DNA of 64,000 bases from positions 469,781-533,780 of the forward strand of contig MOYA01000002.1 in the NCBI GenBank assembly GCA_001899315.1, written 5' to 3'. Source of the stretch: Candidatus Obscuribacter phosphatis (GTDB taxonomy: Bacteria; Cyanobacteriota; Vampirovibrionia; Obscuribacterales; Obscuribacteraceae). The notes beneath the pieces are model-generated. The model had not been told where the DNA came from. It saw nothing but the letters and a program-made list of their open reading frames with translations, and did not search any database. Every line of letters starts with the position of its first letter. Position 1 is the first letter of the stretch. Of the stretch, positions 33,605-42,410 are shown in pieces. A program made the position numbers and the translations under genes.

Positions 33605-34159
33605 GTGTCTGAAGATCTTGATAGTTACACATTAGAGCAGCTTTCTGAGATATCCGGTTTTGATAAACGGGTGATTCGCAGTTTCATCGAGAACGGCCTT
33701 ATGCTCGGTCCGGCATCGAGAGGGCGCTATGCCCGCTATGACGAGAATCACCTCAAGAGATTGAAAGCAATCAAATATATGCGCGAGAAGCAAGACATGT
33801 CTTTCAGTGATGTTAGACAGGCTCTGCTCACTATGAATGATGAGCAGATCTCATCGGTTCTCGAACCGCGCCTGCGCCGCTTTCAGGGCGACCGCCGTAC
33901 TGCCCTTTTGCAGTACCTTGACGGTCTGTCTACGACATCGGTCTCTCCAGTCGAGAAACTTTCGCAGGCTCTTGGTGATCTGGTCGGCCCCGAGAAAGTG
34001 CGCAGTCAGGTGCGTTCTGAAAGTTGGCACCGTATATCAGTCACACCCGACGTAGAACTCAATATAAAGAACTCAGGTGATCTTATTCAACTGGCCCAAT
34101 GGGAAGCAGTAGCCGGTATCCTTCGTGAGATTTTACTTGGGGGCTCGAAAAATGAGTAA
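33605..34159 (+). CDS. MerR family transcriptional regulator
   Basis: A 184-residue regulator. The N-terminal winged helix is MerR-type: Y-T-L-E-Q-L-S-E-I-S-G-F-D-K-R-V-I-R-S-F, then G-R-Y-A-R-Y-D-E-N-H-L-K-R-L-K-A-I-K-Y-M-R and M-S-F-S-D-V-R-Q-A-L. The C-terminal ~100 residues (effector/dimer part) have no recognisable ligand domain or metal-binding cysteines. GTG 33605 follows AGGAG at 12 nt; the frame is open back to a TTG at 33536, which would be nearly leaderless relative to the predicted promoter. Its stop overlaps the ATG of the VWA gene by 8 bp, so both are co-translated. Confidence 0.85.
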   Translation: MSEDLDSYTLEQLSEISGFDKRVIRSFIENGLMLGPASRGRYARYDENHLKRLKAIKYMREKQDMSFSDVRQALLTMNDEQISSVLEPRLRRFQGDRRTALLQYLDGLSTTSVSPVEKLSQALGDLVGPEKVRSQVRSESWHRISVTPDVELNIKNSGDLIQLAQWEAVAGILREILLGGSKNE

Positions 34160-35510
34160 TTGGCTTTCAGTTCAGGCCGACTTTGATAGAGACTTGGTTT
34201 CCGACTATGGTGGGTCGGTGCGCTATTTGATGATCAATATGAAGGCTCGCGATATTTTAGAACAATCGGGCTTTCACGGCGATACCGAATGCGATATCGA
34301 TATGCAGGCTGGGCACCCACTAAATCTCGTCTTAGTTATCGATGCCTCAAGTTCGATGACCGGAAAGTATCTTGAAAAAGCCAAAGCTGCCGCTTCGCAA
34401 ATAGTCAAGGGATTGTGCAAGCGTGACTTTATTTCAATCGTTTCCTTCTCTGACAGAGCAAACGTGCATGTCGATGGTGTCTCTTGCGATGACCGCGGGC
34501 GGCGTAATGCTCTTAGGGCTATTGAAGCTCTCACTCCAGAGCTGAACACCAATCTTTCTGAAGGTTGGATGACCGGCGCCCGCTGTGCGGCTAAAGTTAT
34601 GGCTAAACACCCCGAGAGCACAAGTCATGTCTTGATTTTGACCGATGGTTATGCCAATCGAGGCGTGCTCAACAAGAAGACTTTGGCTGATCATGCAAGA
34701 AATATGCAGGAGCGGGGCTTGACCACCTCGACAATCGGTATAGGGTCTGATTATTCGGTCGAGCAGATTCATGCGATTGCCATCAATGGCGGTGGTATGG
34801 TGCATCATGCTCCCGAAAGCGAAGAACTGGTCGCCATCGTGAGCGGCGAATTGAGTAGTCTGCGCAATCGTGTGGTCGAAAACATAGAAATTGAAATCGA
34901 GTTCCCTGACTTTGTTCAGATCGAGGTACTCTCGATTTTGCGCAGCGATCTGCGCGATGGGCTGCTCTATGTCGGTGCCGGTGGGTTGGAATCTGGTGCA
35001 CAGCGCTCTTTTGTGGTGCGGGTTGTTGTTCCGCAAAAGACTAACGATTTACCGGAAGAATTGCCTTTCAAGATCAAGGTTTATTACCGTTCTACTGTTG
35101 AAGATCAAGAGAAGGAGCTGCAAGCCGAGGCCTTGCTTACCTATGTAGACTATGAAGCGTCTTCGGCACAGGCACCTAATTTTAAGCTTACTATAGCCTT
35201 AGCCAAGAGTTGGGTTGCCTGGGCGGTCTATCAACTGGCCGAGTTTAATCGGCAAAGGCAATATTTGAAAGGCGCCAATTTTGGCGAGAGAGAAGTGCGC
35301 TATATGAAGCGCCTGGGCAAGTCGGTAAATGAAGTGCTCAATCTTGCTTTGGTGCTTGAACAAGCGCGTGTCTCGGTGGGTCAAGACTGGGGTGAGTATT
35401 CGCGAATGGAGATTCAAGCCTCCTCATTTCAGACCAGTTTTTCTGTGCCCGATTACAGAACCAAACGCCCATCAGAGTGGCAGACATTTTTGCCAAATCT
35501 GTCAGACTAG
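34152..35510 (+). CDS. von Willebrand factor A (MIDAS) domain protein
   Basis: VWA-domain protein of 452 residues with no signal peptide, so probably cytoplasmic. The MIDAS motif is intact: D-A-S-S-S-M (D-x-S-x-S), a Thr in the L-N-T-N-L loop and L-T-D-G-Y-A-N. The A domain spans ~55-240 and is followed by a beta-rich region and a helical C-terminus. Proteins of this layout usually bind a partner through a divalent metal. Translational coupling to the MerR-like regulator suggests that the two act together or share a stimulus. ATG 34152 has GGGGG at 8 nt; chosen over the in-frame GTG at 34125. Confidence 0.87.
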   Translation: MSNWLSVQADFDRDLVSDYGGSVRYLMINMKARDILEQSGFHGDTECDIDMQAGHPLNLVLVIDASSSMTGKYLEKAKAAASQIVKGLCKRDFISIVSFSDRANVHVDGVSCDDRGRRNALRAIEALTPELNTNLSEGWMTGARCAAKVMAKHPESTSHVLILTDGYANRGVLNKKTLADHARNMQERGLTTSTIGIGSDYSVEQIHAIAINGGGMVHHAPESEELVAIVSGELSSLRNRVVENIEIEIEFPDFVQIEVLSILRSDLRDGLLYVGAGGLESGAQRSFVVRVVVPQKTNDLPEELPFKIKVYYRSTVEDQEKELQAEALLTYVDYEASSAQAPNFKLTIALAKSWVAWAVYQLAEFNRQRQYLKGANFGEREVRYMKRLGKSVNEVLNLALVLEQARVSVGQDWGEYSRMEIQASSFQTSFSVPDYRTKRPSEWQTFLPNLSD

Positions 35511-35606
35511 CCACTATTTCTTATTTCGGCAACGTAGCTTCCCCAGTGCCTTACCCGGCTTAGCAAACTATCATAAGCTGGTCAGTTAAGCCAACTAGAG
35601 AAGCGC

Positions 35607-36230
35607 ATGGGAAGTGATTTAGAGCCATCTGAAGTGGAACCAAAAGCGAGGCAGGCGCCGCAAGAGGCAAGGCAGGCTTTGCTGGCTGAGTTTTTGTCCA
35701 CCAATCTAGATGGACGAAGTGATCCGCTTAAGCCCATAGATAATCAATCTCTTTCTCATCTGAAGGAATTGCTTGTGGTCGGTGGTTTAGCCATGGCTGC
35801 CTTAGCCGGTCGTCGCTATTACATAGCTAGTTCTGAAATTTCCACTTTTGTTAGGCGCAATAGCAGTCATTTTTTGCCGGCGGAAGCTGACATCTTAAAG
35901 GGCATAAACTGGCGAGCCGAAGCAAAATTGCCCAATTTAGTAGATAAGCGCAATCCGCAGAGCAACACCATGGTCATAGGTAAGGTCGGCGACCTTGACC
36001 GTCATGTTTTGCAGCCTGATCAGTTTATGATGCGCAGCCCCGACCATGCTTACAATACTTTTTCCAAAGCTCAAAATCTTGCCTCCATTCAAAGATGGAT
36101 GCAGAGAGGCGGCAATATAGTTGATATAAGCCCAAGCAATGCCCCACCCGGCTTTTTACATGGAGAGAGAGCTTTCATTACTCATCTATCCAAAAAATAC
36201 CCTGGTCAGTACACTCTGATGCAGCCCTAA
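35607..36230 (+). CDS. Hypothetical protein with central hydrophobic segment
   Basis: A 207-residue protein I do not recognise. The N-terminal ~50 residues are Glu/Ala/Gln-rich. Residues ~53-68 form a moderately hydrophobic segment (LLVVGGLAMAALAG). The C-terminal ~120 residues look globular, with I-Q-R-W-M-Q-R-G-G-N-I-V-D-I-S-P-S-N-A-P and G-E-R-A-F-I-T-H-L-S-K-K-Y-P. ATG 35607 has GAGAAG 3 nt upstream. It is convergent with the lytic-transglycosylase gene, the two stops being 2 bp apart. Coding status is supported by length and composition; a lineage-specific protein is likely. Confidence 0.65.
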   Translation: MGSDLEPSEVEPKARQAPQEARQALLAEFLSTNLDGRSDPLKPIDNQSLSHLKELLVVGGLAMAALAGRRYYIASSEISTFVRRNSSHFLPAEADILKGINWRAEAKLPNLVDKRNPQSNTMVIGKVGDLDRHVLQPDQFMMRSPDHAYNTFSKAQNLASIQRWMQRGGNIVDISPSNAPPGFLHGERAFITHLSKKYPGQYTLMQP

Positions 36231-36231
36231 A

Positions 36232-38199
36232 TTAATAGGGGCGATAGTCGCCGCCTCGGGCAATCGACTTGACTCCAGGCACGTTTGCAAGCGAGCCGTA
36301 TCTAGAGTAAGAGTAGTTTATGCCTGCCACCAAGTTAGCCAGGGGATCTCTAATTGAGTTGCTGTGCCCAGCTGCTTCCACCTGACCGGTGCGATCTTTG
36401 TGTGCGTTAAAAGTAGGTGGAATGGTCTGCATCAAACCTTGTGAGGGGATGCCTTTTCTGGCGTTGCTGTCCCAATCGTTCTGAACATTGGGATTCCAGC
36501 TGCTTTCATGCTGCACAATCAGATTGACTGCGGCTATATTGGCATCGGTAACTGGTTTGTTGGCAATTTCCAGTGCTTTAGTGATAAGTTCTCTGCGGTC
36601 GCCTTCGGGTAGGCGTCCCACCACATTGCCTTCCACTGCTTGTCGGTTGGTGGCTATGTCATAGAGTGTCTTACCAGCCTGTGATAACTCTCTGGCCTGG
36701 GGCGAATTGATGAAGTTCTGATCAATCGTACCGGCGTCGCGACCTGAGACTGCCGCGGCTGCCGCCATGCCCGGATTGTCTCCGACTGCGCCCGACATTT
36801 TTTCCAGTATTTGACCAGCGATTGTTTCTTGCGCTTCCTTCGGCAGAAACTGTTTCATTTCATCAGGCGTTGGCTGTTCGCCGTTCTTCATTTTCTGCAA
36901 GAAGTTCATAAACTGCTCGCGAAACTTAGGGTCGGCAAAGTTTTTGGGCAATTTGCCCTCGGCAATCAGTTTATCAATCTGCTCAGGAGTCAAGCCGTTC
37001 AGCCAGTTTTCCAACTGAGTGGCGTTGAAGCCGTAGCGACCGACTCTCATTTCGCCATCGGGATGCCGTCTTACAGTCTCATAGGGATGGTCTTTGTCTG
37101 GTTTGAAAAGTCCAGCCCAAGATTCTTTCATGGCAGCCACTTTATCTGTCTCGCCCTGTTGGCGCGGCACTGTTCTGGTTTCAAATGAACCCATACCGTC
37201 GGTGGCCGCCCTGGGCATGTCTACACCGCCAGAGCGGTGCAGTCGCTTGGTCTGCTCCACGCTTTCTTTTGTCTCAGGCGAAAGACCTTCCTTGTCGGGC
37301 GGGCTCTTCAGACCCGCTGCTTTCTCGGTTTTAGACGAGACCAGGTCGCCTTGGTCGTCGAGCACGACTTGATCGGCTTGCTGTGGATAGGCCTTTTGCA
37401 AATCTTGGTTTATCTTAGCCACCAATTGATCGGTGACTGCCAACTGTTGGTCGCTGGGGTTCACCGCGCCTGGGTCGCGCTCTACTTCCACCCGCACTTC
37501 TTTAGAGCCCAATTTGACCGGGTCGCCGTGCATCTCCACGGTGCCATCTTTTTTCACCACATAGTGTGGTTCTTTCAGGTCTTTGTCTTCGCCGAATTCT
37601 TGCAATGAGACAGTAATCTTTGGTGGTTTTTGCCCGTCGGCTGCAGCTTTTGCATTGGCTTCAGTGGCTTCTGTTTTGAAACTGTCTGAAAACTGTGCCG
37701 TTTTATCTGCTATTACCAGTGGTTTGGCTTCGGCTGCCGGTTTGTTGTCTTTACCAGCGGCTTCTGGTTGCGCGGCCGCTTTTACTTCGGCTTTGTCCGG
37801 CTGAGCGCCAGGTTTTGCCTCGGCTTTATCCGGTTGCGCGGCCGCTTTTACTTCGACTTTATCAGGCTGGGCGCCAGGTTTCGCCTCTACTACTTTTACT
37901 TTGTCATCGCCTGTCTTTTCAGCGCTTACGCCACCGCTTTTCTTGGCGGCTTTGCCGTCTTCGGCGCCGACAATAGTCAGCTCGTGTTCGTGTCCGCTGT
38001 CGTGCTTGCCGCCGGCTTGTTTGTGTTTGGCATGGGCTTCGGCGGCTTTGTTGCCGCCTGCGCTCGATAATTCTTTTGCCGCCTCTGAAGCGAGTTTGTG
38101 CTTTGGCTCGCCTTCAGAATGTTTCTCGGTTTGGTCGCCTTGATGCTTTACTTCGGCATGAGGTTTCTTATGATGCGCTTCGGCTTCGTTCTTAGACAT
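36232..38199 (-). CDS. Lys/Glu/Ala-rich protein with C-terminal lytic transglycosylase domain
   Basis: A protein of ~655 residues. The first ~190 residues are extremely charged and repetitive (K/E/H/A), including A-Q-P-D-K-A-E-V-K-A-A repeats. The middle has scattered helical segments. The last ~110 residues form an SLT-type lysozyme-like domain: I-V-Q-H-E-S-S-W-N-P with the catalytic Glu, G-I-P-S-Q-G-L-M-Q-T-I-P-P-T-F and L-A-N-L-V-A-G-I-N-Y-S-Y. SLT domains cleave peptidoglycan, yet no signal peptide is present, so export by a dedicated secretion system or release on lysis is inferred. ATG 38199 has AGAGGA 4 nt upstream. Confidence 0.8.
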   Translation of the reverse strand: MSKNEAEAHHKKPHAEVKHQGDQTEKHSEGEPKHKLASEAAKELSSAGGNKAAEAHAKHKQAGGKHDSGHEHELTIVGAEDGKAAKKSGGVSAEKTGDDKVKVVEAKPGAQPDKVEVKAAAQPDKAEAKPGAQPDKAEVKAAAQPEAAGKDNKPAAEAKPLVIADKTAQFSDSFKTEATEANAKAAADGQKPPKITVSLQEFGEDKDLKEPHYVVKKDGTVEMHGDPVKLGSKEVRVEVERDPGAVNPSDQQLAVTDQLVAKINQDLQKAYPQQADQVVLDDQGDLVSSKTEKAAGLKSPPDKEGLSPETKESVEQTKRLHRSGGVDMPRAATDGMGSFETRTVPRQQGETDKVAAMKESWAGLFKPDKDHPYETVRRHPDGEMRVGRYGFNATQLENWLNGLTPEQIDKLIAEGKLPKNFADPKFREQFMNFLQKMKNGEQPTPDEMKQFLPKEAQETIAGQILEKMSGAVGDNPGMAAAAAVSGRDAGTIDQNFINSPQARELSQAGKTLYDIATNRQAVEGNVVGRLPEGDRRELITKALEIANKPVTDANIAAVNLIVQHESSWNPNVQNDWDSNARKGIPSQGLMQTIPPTFNAHKDRTGQVEAAGHSNSIRDPLANLVAGINYSYSRYGSLANVPGVKSIARGGDYRPY

Positions 38200-38602
38200 G
38201 GATTCCTCTTGTCTCGACGACAATTGGTAAGGGCTATGGGTTTTGACCGGTCCTGATAGATAGCAAAAAACTTCTATATTGAATTCGCGGCAGGTCCGGG
38301 TCTATTCCACAGAGGGGCAGGTGGATATAAGGGTAGAGGTACAAAGGTAGTCCCTTTAACCTTATAGGTCAATTCGTATTTTTACGAAGCCCCTGGCGGC
38401 AGAAGCCCGTGTGCTTGCCATGTGGTAGCGCTGGTAGTATCATCGCAGGTAATCTTTTGTTTCTATTAGAGTCTGCCTGTGGCTCTTTGCAGCACTAAAT
38501 GCTAAGATTCAGCCGATCCCAAAACCAAATATGGTATCACTTTGCGTTTTATGTATCTCCTCAAAATATTGACTGTATATTTTCAAGAGAGAGGGCACAG
38601 CC
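38200..38602. promoter_or_regulatory. Divergent intergenic region
   Basis: A 0.4-kb gap between the SLT-domain gene (minus) and the acidic-protein gene (plus). It contains a small hairpin (TTCGTA-TTTT-TACGAA, near 38370) and AAGAGAGAGGG just before the proposed ATT start. No confident promoter boxes. Confidence 0.4.
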
Positions 38603-40261
38603 ATTTCTAGCCATCAAGTAACCGATAAAGCAGATTCCCCCTCGGTTTTTCTTCAGCTTTTTGCCTCGCGCTTCGGCTCAAAAGTCACCACCCTTGGTAG
38701 CGATAGTTGGCGCAGTTTAAGCCGCTATCATTGCCTTTCTGATGGCGAACTGCTTTGTTCGATAGAGAAAGATTCGAAGAACTATCGCGCTCTTTGTGTC
38801 GATGACACTGAAAAGTTTCTTTTGCTCACCTTTAATCCTATTTCAAGAGAAAGCGACCAGGCTACTTATGACTCGCTCTCTCAATCGATTTCTGCTTTAG
38901 TGCAAACCGATAAGAACGACTTTGCCCTGCGTCTTTTTCAAGTGACTGAAGAGTCTGAGTATCAGAGCTTTATTGTTTTTGACAAATTGGTCAAACTTGC
39001 CCCCATAATTGACGCGCTGGGCAGCTATCTGCGCTATCAGGGCCTGCATAATATCAATATACTCAGCCCCGGCGACCACTATATTTTGCCCTTGCAGTCA
39101 GGCTTCCGTTGGATGAACGAGAAAGTCAAGCCGGTGGTGGCTCGTCGTGAAATGTCTTTAGATGTTGCCCTTGATTTCTTCTGCAGTGAAGTAATGAAAG
39201 GGCGTGTCGATGAAGAGCTCTTCCTCGCGGCTTTACTTGCCGCCAATGAGGCGCTGGCATCAAGTGGCGCTAAACAGAGTGCTAGATTGTTCGCCATCTC
39301 TGGCGGTGCTGAAATAGAAGAAAAGCAAGAAATAGGCGAGAGCGAATCTGAAGGTGAAGCGCTAGATTTGATTTCACCTCAGCAAGTCGAGCCCGCCACT
39401 ATTGAAGCTGCTGGGGAAGTTTTGGGAGAAGATTCTGGTGAGGAGTCAGGAGAAGAGGCAGTTGAAGATTCTCCTGCTATGCAGAGTCCCGCCGGTGCCA
39501 GGACGGTTGGCTATCTCTCTAGACTTTTCTCGCTTGATCCCCTCGATGAGATAAATACCTTACCGGCAATTCTAGACGATGATCTAGATTCGGGAATTAT
39601 CTATGAAGACCGCAATTCAGACTCTGAGCCGGAACTAATAGCCGACAATGTAGTGGAGGTCAATTTCTTTCGGGGCGATTCGTCTGCTTCAGCAAGGCAG
39701 GCTGAAATTATGGAGCTTTTGCAAGCCCCGGCTGTGAGGGAGTTTCTCGACGAGCAGGCTGTTCAGCAAGAAGAGCCTGTTGCACATGAGCTACAGGCAG
39801 TAGAAGACGAAGAAATTTTATTGCAAGAAGAGCCTCTTCAAGAAAAATCTATCGAAGAAGAATCTCTTCAAGAAAAATCTGTCGAAGAAGAGTCTTCTCA
39901 GGTAGTTTCTGCAGAAACTCTTTCGGAGCAAGAAGTTGCTTCTAACCAAGAACCCAGTGCGGAGCTGGAATCTGCTTCTGCTTTGCCTCTTATTCTCGAC
40001 CAAGAAGAGGCGGTAGTTTGCCCGGGAAAGTTTGAAGAGGCTCAGACTGAAGCTGAAGATATCTTTACTGAATTGGCTTCTGCTGAGCCTTTAGATGCTG
40101 TTGAAGAGACCCTAGATGATCAGTTTAGAGTCGTTGGTCTAGACAGTGGCGATGATGAGCCCGGTGCTGCACTCTATGAACAGTTGCATTTTCCTTTTGC
40201 CCAGGGCTTGGTAGAGCCTCAGGTATATAAAGAGAAAGTCGATCGCAAGTCAGCCGGTTAG
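38603..40261 (+). CDS. Acidic repeat-containing hypothetical protein, probable ATT start
   Basis: A 552-residue protein of unknown function. The N-terminal ~220 residues look globular (VFLQLFASRFGSKVTTLGSD, then CSIEKDSKNYRALCVDD). The rest is very acidic, with Q-E-E-P-L-Q-E-K-S-(I/V)-E-E-E-S repeats at DNA 39828-39893. The first ATG/GTG/TTG in frame is TTG 38822, which lacks a ribosome-binding site and cuts into the globular region. The frame stays open and protein-like back to a TGA at 38569. GAGAGAGGG ends 7 nt before an ATT at 38603, the only plausible start with a good Shine-Dalgarno. No signal peptide. Confidence 0.62.
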   Translation: MSSHQVTDKADSPSVFLQLFASRFGSKVTTLGSDSWRSLSRYHCLSDGELLCSIEKDSKNYRALCVDDTEKFLLLTFNPISRESDQATYDSLSQSISALVQTDKNDFALRLFQVTEESEYQSFIVFDKLVKLAPIIDALGSYLRYQGLHNINILSPGDHYILPLQSGFRWMNEKVKPVVARREMSLDVALDFFCSEVMKGRVDEELFLAALLAANEALASSGAKQSARLFAISGGAEIEEKQEIGESESEGEALDLISPQQVEPATIEAAGEVLGEDSGEESGEEAVEDSPAMQSPAGARTVGYLSRLFSLDPLDEINTLPAILDDDLDSGIIYEDRNSDSEPELIADNVVEVNFFRGDSSASARQAEIMELLQAPAVREFLDEQAVQQEEPVAHELQAVEDEEILLQEEPLQEKSIEEESLQEKSVEEESSQVVSAETLSEQEVASNQEPSAELESASALPLILDQEEAVVCPGKFEEAQTEAEDIFTELASAEPLDAVEETLDDQFRVVGLDSGDDEPGAALYEQLHFPFAQGLVEPQVYKEKVDRKSAG

Positions 40262-40384
40262 CCCTCGCTACAGTCTTAGAAATCTGAACCGGCGTGCAAG
40301 ATTTGCCGCTTAATACTGCTGACTTTGGTTTGCCAATTTCACCTGCTAGATTCATCGCAGTTTCCTTCTGTGAAGGTTTTTCTT

Positions 40385-41104
40385 ATGAAAGAATTTGAGC
40401 CGGTATCTGAATCGACTTATGTCGATAATGCCAGTCGCAGTCTCTATCTAGAGAGCCAGGATTTTGGTCGGGTCTCTAGAGGCTCTTCGGACAATCAAAA
40501 TGGAAATCAGGATACTCGTGTGGGCATAGTCGATAGTGATGGTTCTTTTGGCTTGGGTCGGGGGCTCGGCCGCTTAGGCTTCCCCGAAGTAGAATTGACA
40601 GGGTTCGAACAGGAAGCGCAGTATAAACCCACTGATGGTTGGGATGCCTTTTGCCATGGTGTCAAACACCTTATCTCTAAAGACGAGACTGTCGGCGATA
40701 AGGTGAGGCGCAAAGTTGAAGAGGGCATGAGTCCTGCCGAGCGTGAGAAGTATAGGTCGGAGAATGAAGCTTTGGAGCGCTATCAGCGCGAAGTGAGAGA
40801 CTGGTCGCTTCTTAGTACTATAGATATGACCCGCAAACCAAAGCATCCTGATACGCCTATGCATGATGAGATAAAGAGGCGTACCGAGCAGGCTCAACGA
40901 GCAATTGAGGAAAGCGTGAAAGGCGGCATGTCTTTTCAGGAGCGAGGCGAGTTGAATAAGGAAATTCAGGCTTATCGCAGGGCTGAGAGACAATTCGACC
41001 CTCTTGGTACCGGCGGTGGACAAAAGCCTGAACCTGGTCCGGCTATGAAAGCCTATTTCAAGAGAATTGCCGAGGCTGCCGACCGCTATGCTGAAGGTAG
41101 TTAG
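40385..41104 (+). CDS. Hypothetical protein, charged and helical
   Basis: A 239-residue protein I do not recognise. The N-terminal ~80 residues are polar and glycine-rich. Residues ~95-235 are mostly charged helix with two similar segments, each with E-x-x-x-G-M-S followed by E-R (V-E-E-G-M-S-P-A-E-R-E-K-Y and V-K-G-G-M-S-F-Q-E-R-G-E-L), which suggests an internal duplication. No signal peptide or membrane segment. ATG 40385 follows GAAGG at 8 nt, preferred over the frame opening at 40325. It lies 123 bp after the acidic-repeat gene, possibly in the same transcript. Confidence 0.65.
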   Translation: MKEFEPVSESTYVDNASRSLYLESQDFGRVSRGSSDNQNGNQDTRVGIVDSDGSFGLGRGLGRLGFPEVELTGFEQEAQYKPTDGWDAFCHGVKHLISKDETVGDKVRRKVEEGMSPAEREKYRSENEALERYQREVRDWSLLSTIDMTRKPKHPDTPMHDEIKRRTEQAQRAIEESVKGGMSFQERGELNKEIQAYRRAERQFDPLGTGGGQKPEPGPAMKAYFKRIAEAADRYAEGS

Positions 41105-41238
41105 CTAAAGAAGTTGAGAAGTTTTTTAGCTCGGTCTCAAGGTGTATAAAGCATCTCTTCTGCAAATAATTAGAGAGCCTGTTTATCTAACTTAGTATGT
41201 TTGCAGATATTTTGGATTTTGTTTGGCGGCTTTAGAAA

Positions 41239-41280
41239 GAAAACGAGACTGGTGCCGTATATGGTGCCAGCCTCATTTTC
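41239..41280 (-). terminator. Rho-independent terminator of the tetR-aldo/keto reductase operon
   Basis: Read on the minus strand, GAAAATGAGGCTGG...CC pairs with GG...CCAGTCTCGTTTTC (about 14 bp with two G-U pairs, two internal mismatches, ~6-base loop) and continues into TTTCT. It lies 30 bp past the reductase stop. The G-U pairs form only in the minus-strand RNA, which fixes the direction. Confidence 0.8.
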
Positions 41281-41310
41281 TCGCTCATTCTCTTTCTTGG
41301 CTTATTTGCC

Positions 41311-42384
41311 TTATTTGCCTACACTAACTGCGTCTTTCAGGTGGCTCCAAAGATCTAGGTTGGGATCTAAGCGATCGGCTGTCTGGAAGGGGACCATCCA
41401 GCCGGGATATTCAGGCGGCAGTTGGCTTACTTGGTCGAGGGCGTTCAGATGTGCTGCGCTTAGCGTCACATCAACTGCTTTGATGTTGTCTTCCAACTGG
41501 CTCAAGTTCTTAGCCCCGATTATTACCGAAGTGACGGCAGGCTTTGCCAAAAGCCAAGCCAGCGCCACTTGTGCTACAGAGGCATGCAACTCTTCGGCTA
41601 TTGGTCTAAGCACATCCAATATTCTCCACACTCTCTCTTTATCGACCAGGGGAAAATCGAATTCGGAGCGGCGGCTGTTTTCCGGCTTCTGATTTTCGCG
41701 GCTAAATTTGCCTGAAAGTAAGCCTCCGGCAAGCGGGCTCCAAACAAGTAGTCCTGTCTTGGAGTGCTCCATCAGTGGTATCAGTTCTCTTTCTAGGTCG
41801 CGACCGGCAATTGAATAGTAGGCTTGCAAAGTATCGAAGCGTGCCAGATTTTTGAATTCGGAGATGTCTAGAGCACGTTGCAAGCGCCATGCTGCCCAGT
41901 TTGAGCAACCGACATATCTTACTTTGCCTTGGTTTACCAAGGTATCGAGAGCGCGAAGCGTCTCTTCGATCGGCGTGACTGTATCGGTGCCGTGAATCTG
42001 ATATAGATCTATATAGTCGGTTTGTAGACGGCGAAGGCTTGCATCAACGGCTTCAATAATATGCTTACGTGAAGCCCCGATGTCGTTGTGTCCCTTGCCT
42101 ACCCGTCCAAAGCATTTCGTCGCTATGACTACGTCTTTTCTTTGTATGCCGAGGTTGCGAAACGCTTGTCCGAGCATCTCTTCGCTGCCGCCTTCCGAAT
42201 AGACATCGGCAGTGTCGAAGAAGTTGACACCTTTGTCTACGCACGCTTTAATCAGTTGGTCGGCTTCATCTTGTTGAGTCGCCCCAATCATTTTGAAGAG
42301 TTTGCTGCCGCCATGAAATGTCATGGCGCCAAAGCATAGCGTCGACACCAGTAACCCGGTGTCACCGAGGGTTTTGTATTTCAT
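41311..42384 (-). CDS. Aldo/keto reductase
   Basis: NADPH-dependent TIM-barrel oxidoreductase of 357 residues, in the AKR branch near YghZ/YajO. Motifs: L-G-D-T-G-L-L-V-S-T-L-C-F-G-A-M, F-F-D-T-A-D-V-Y-S-E-G-G-S-E (catalytic Asp and Tyr), V-V-I-A-T-K-C (catalytic Lys), Y-I-D-L-Y-Q-I-H-G (catalytic His) and V-I-I-G-A-K-N-L-S-Q-L-E (cofactor binding). It probably detoxifies aldehydes or ketones. ATG 42384 has AGGAG at 8 nt. It follows the TetR-like gene by 26 bp, so it is the likely regulated target of that repressor; a terminator follows. Confidence 0.95.
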   Translation of the reverse strand: MKYKTLGDTGLLVSTLCFGAMTFHGGSKLFKMIGATQQDEADQLIKACVDKGVNFFDTADVYSEGGSEEMLGQAFRNLGIQRKDVVIATKCFGRVGKGHNDIGASRKHIIEAVDASLRRLQTDYIDLYQIHGTDTVTPIEETLRALDTLVNQGKVRYVGCSNWAAWRLQRALDISEFKNLARFDTLQAYYSIAGRDLERELIPLMEHSKTGLLVWSPLAGGLLSGKFSRENQKPENSRRSEFDFPLVDKERVWRILDVLRPIAEELHASVAQVALAWLLAKPAVTSVIIGAKNLSQLEDNIKAVDVTLSAAHLNALDQVSQLPPEYPGWMVPFQTADRLDPNLDLWSHLKDAVSVGK

Positions 42385-42410
42385 TGTTTTTACTCCTGCT
42401 TTCAGGCAGC

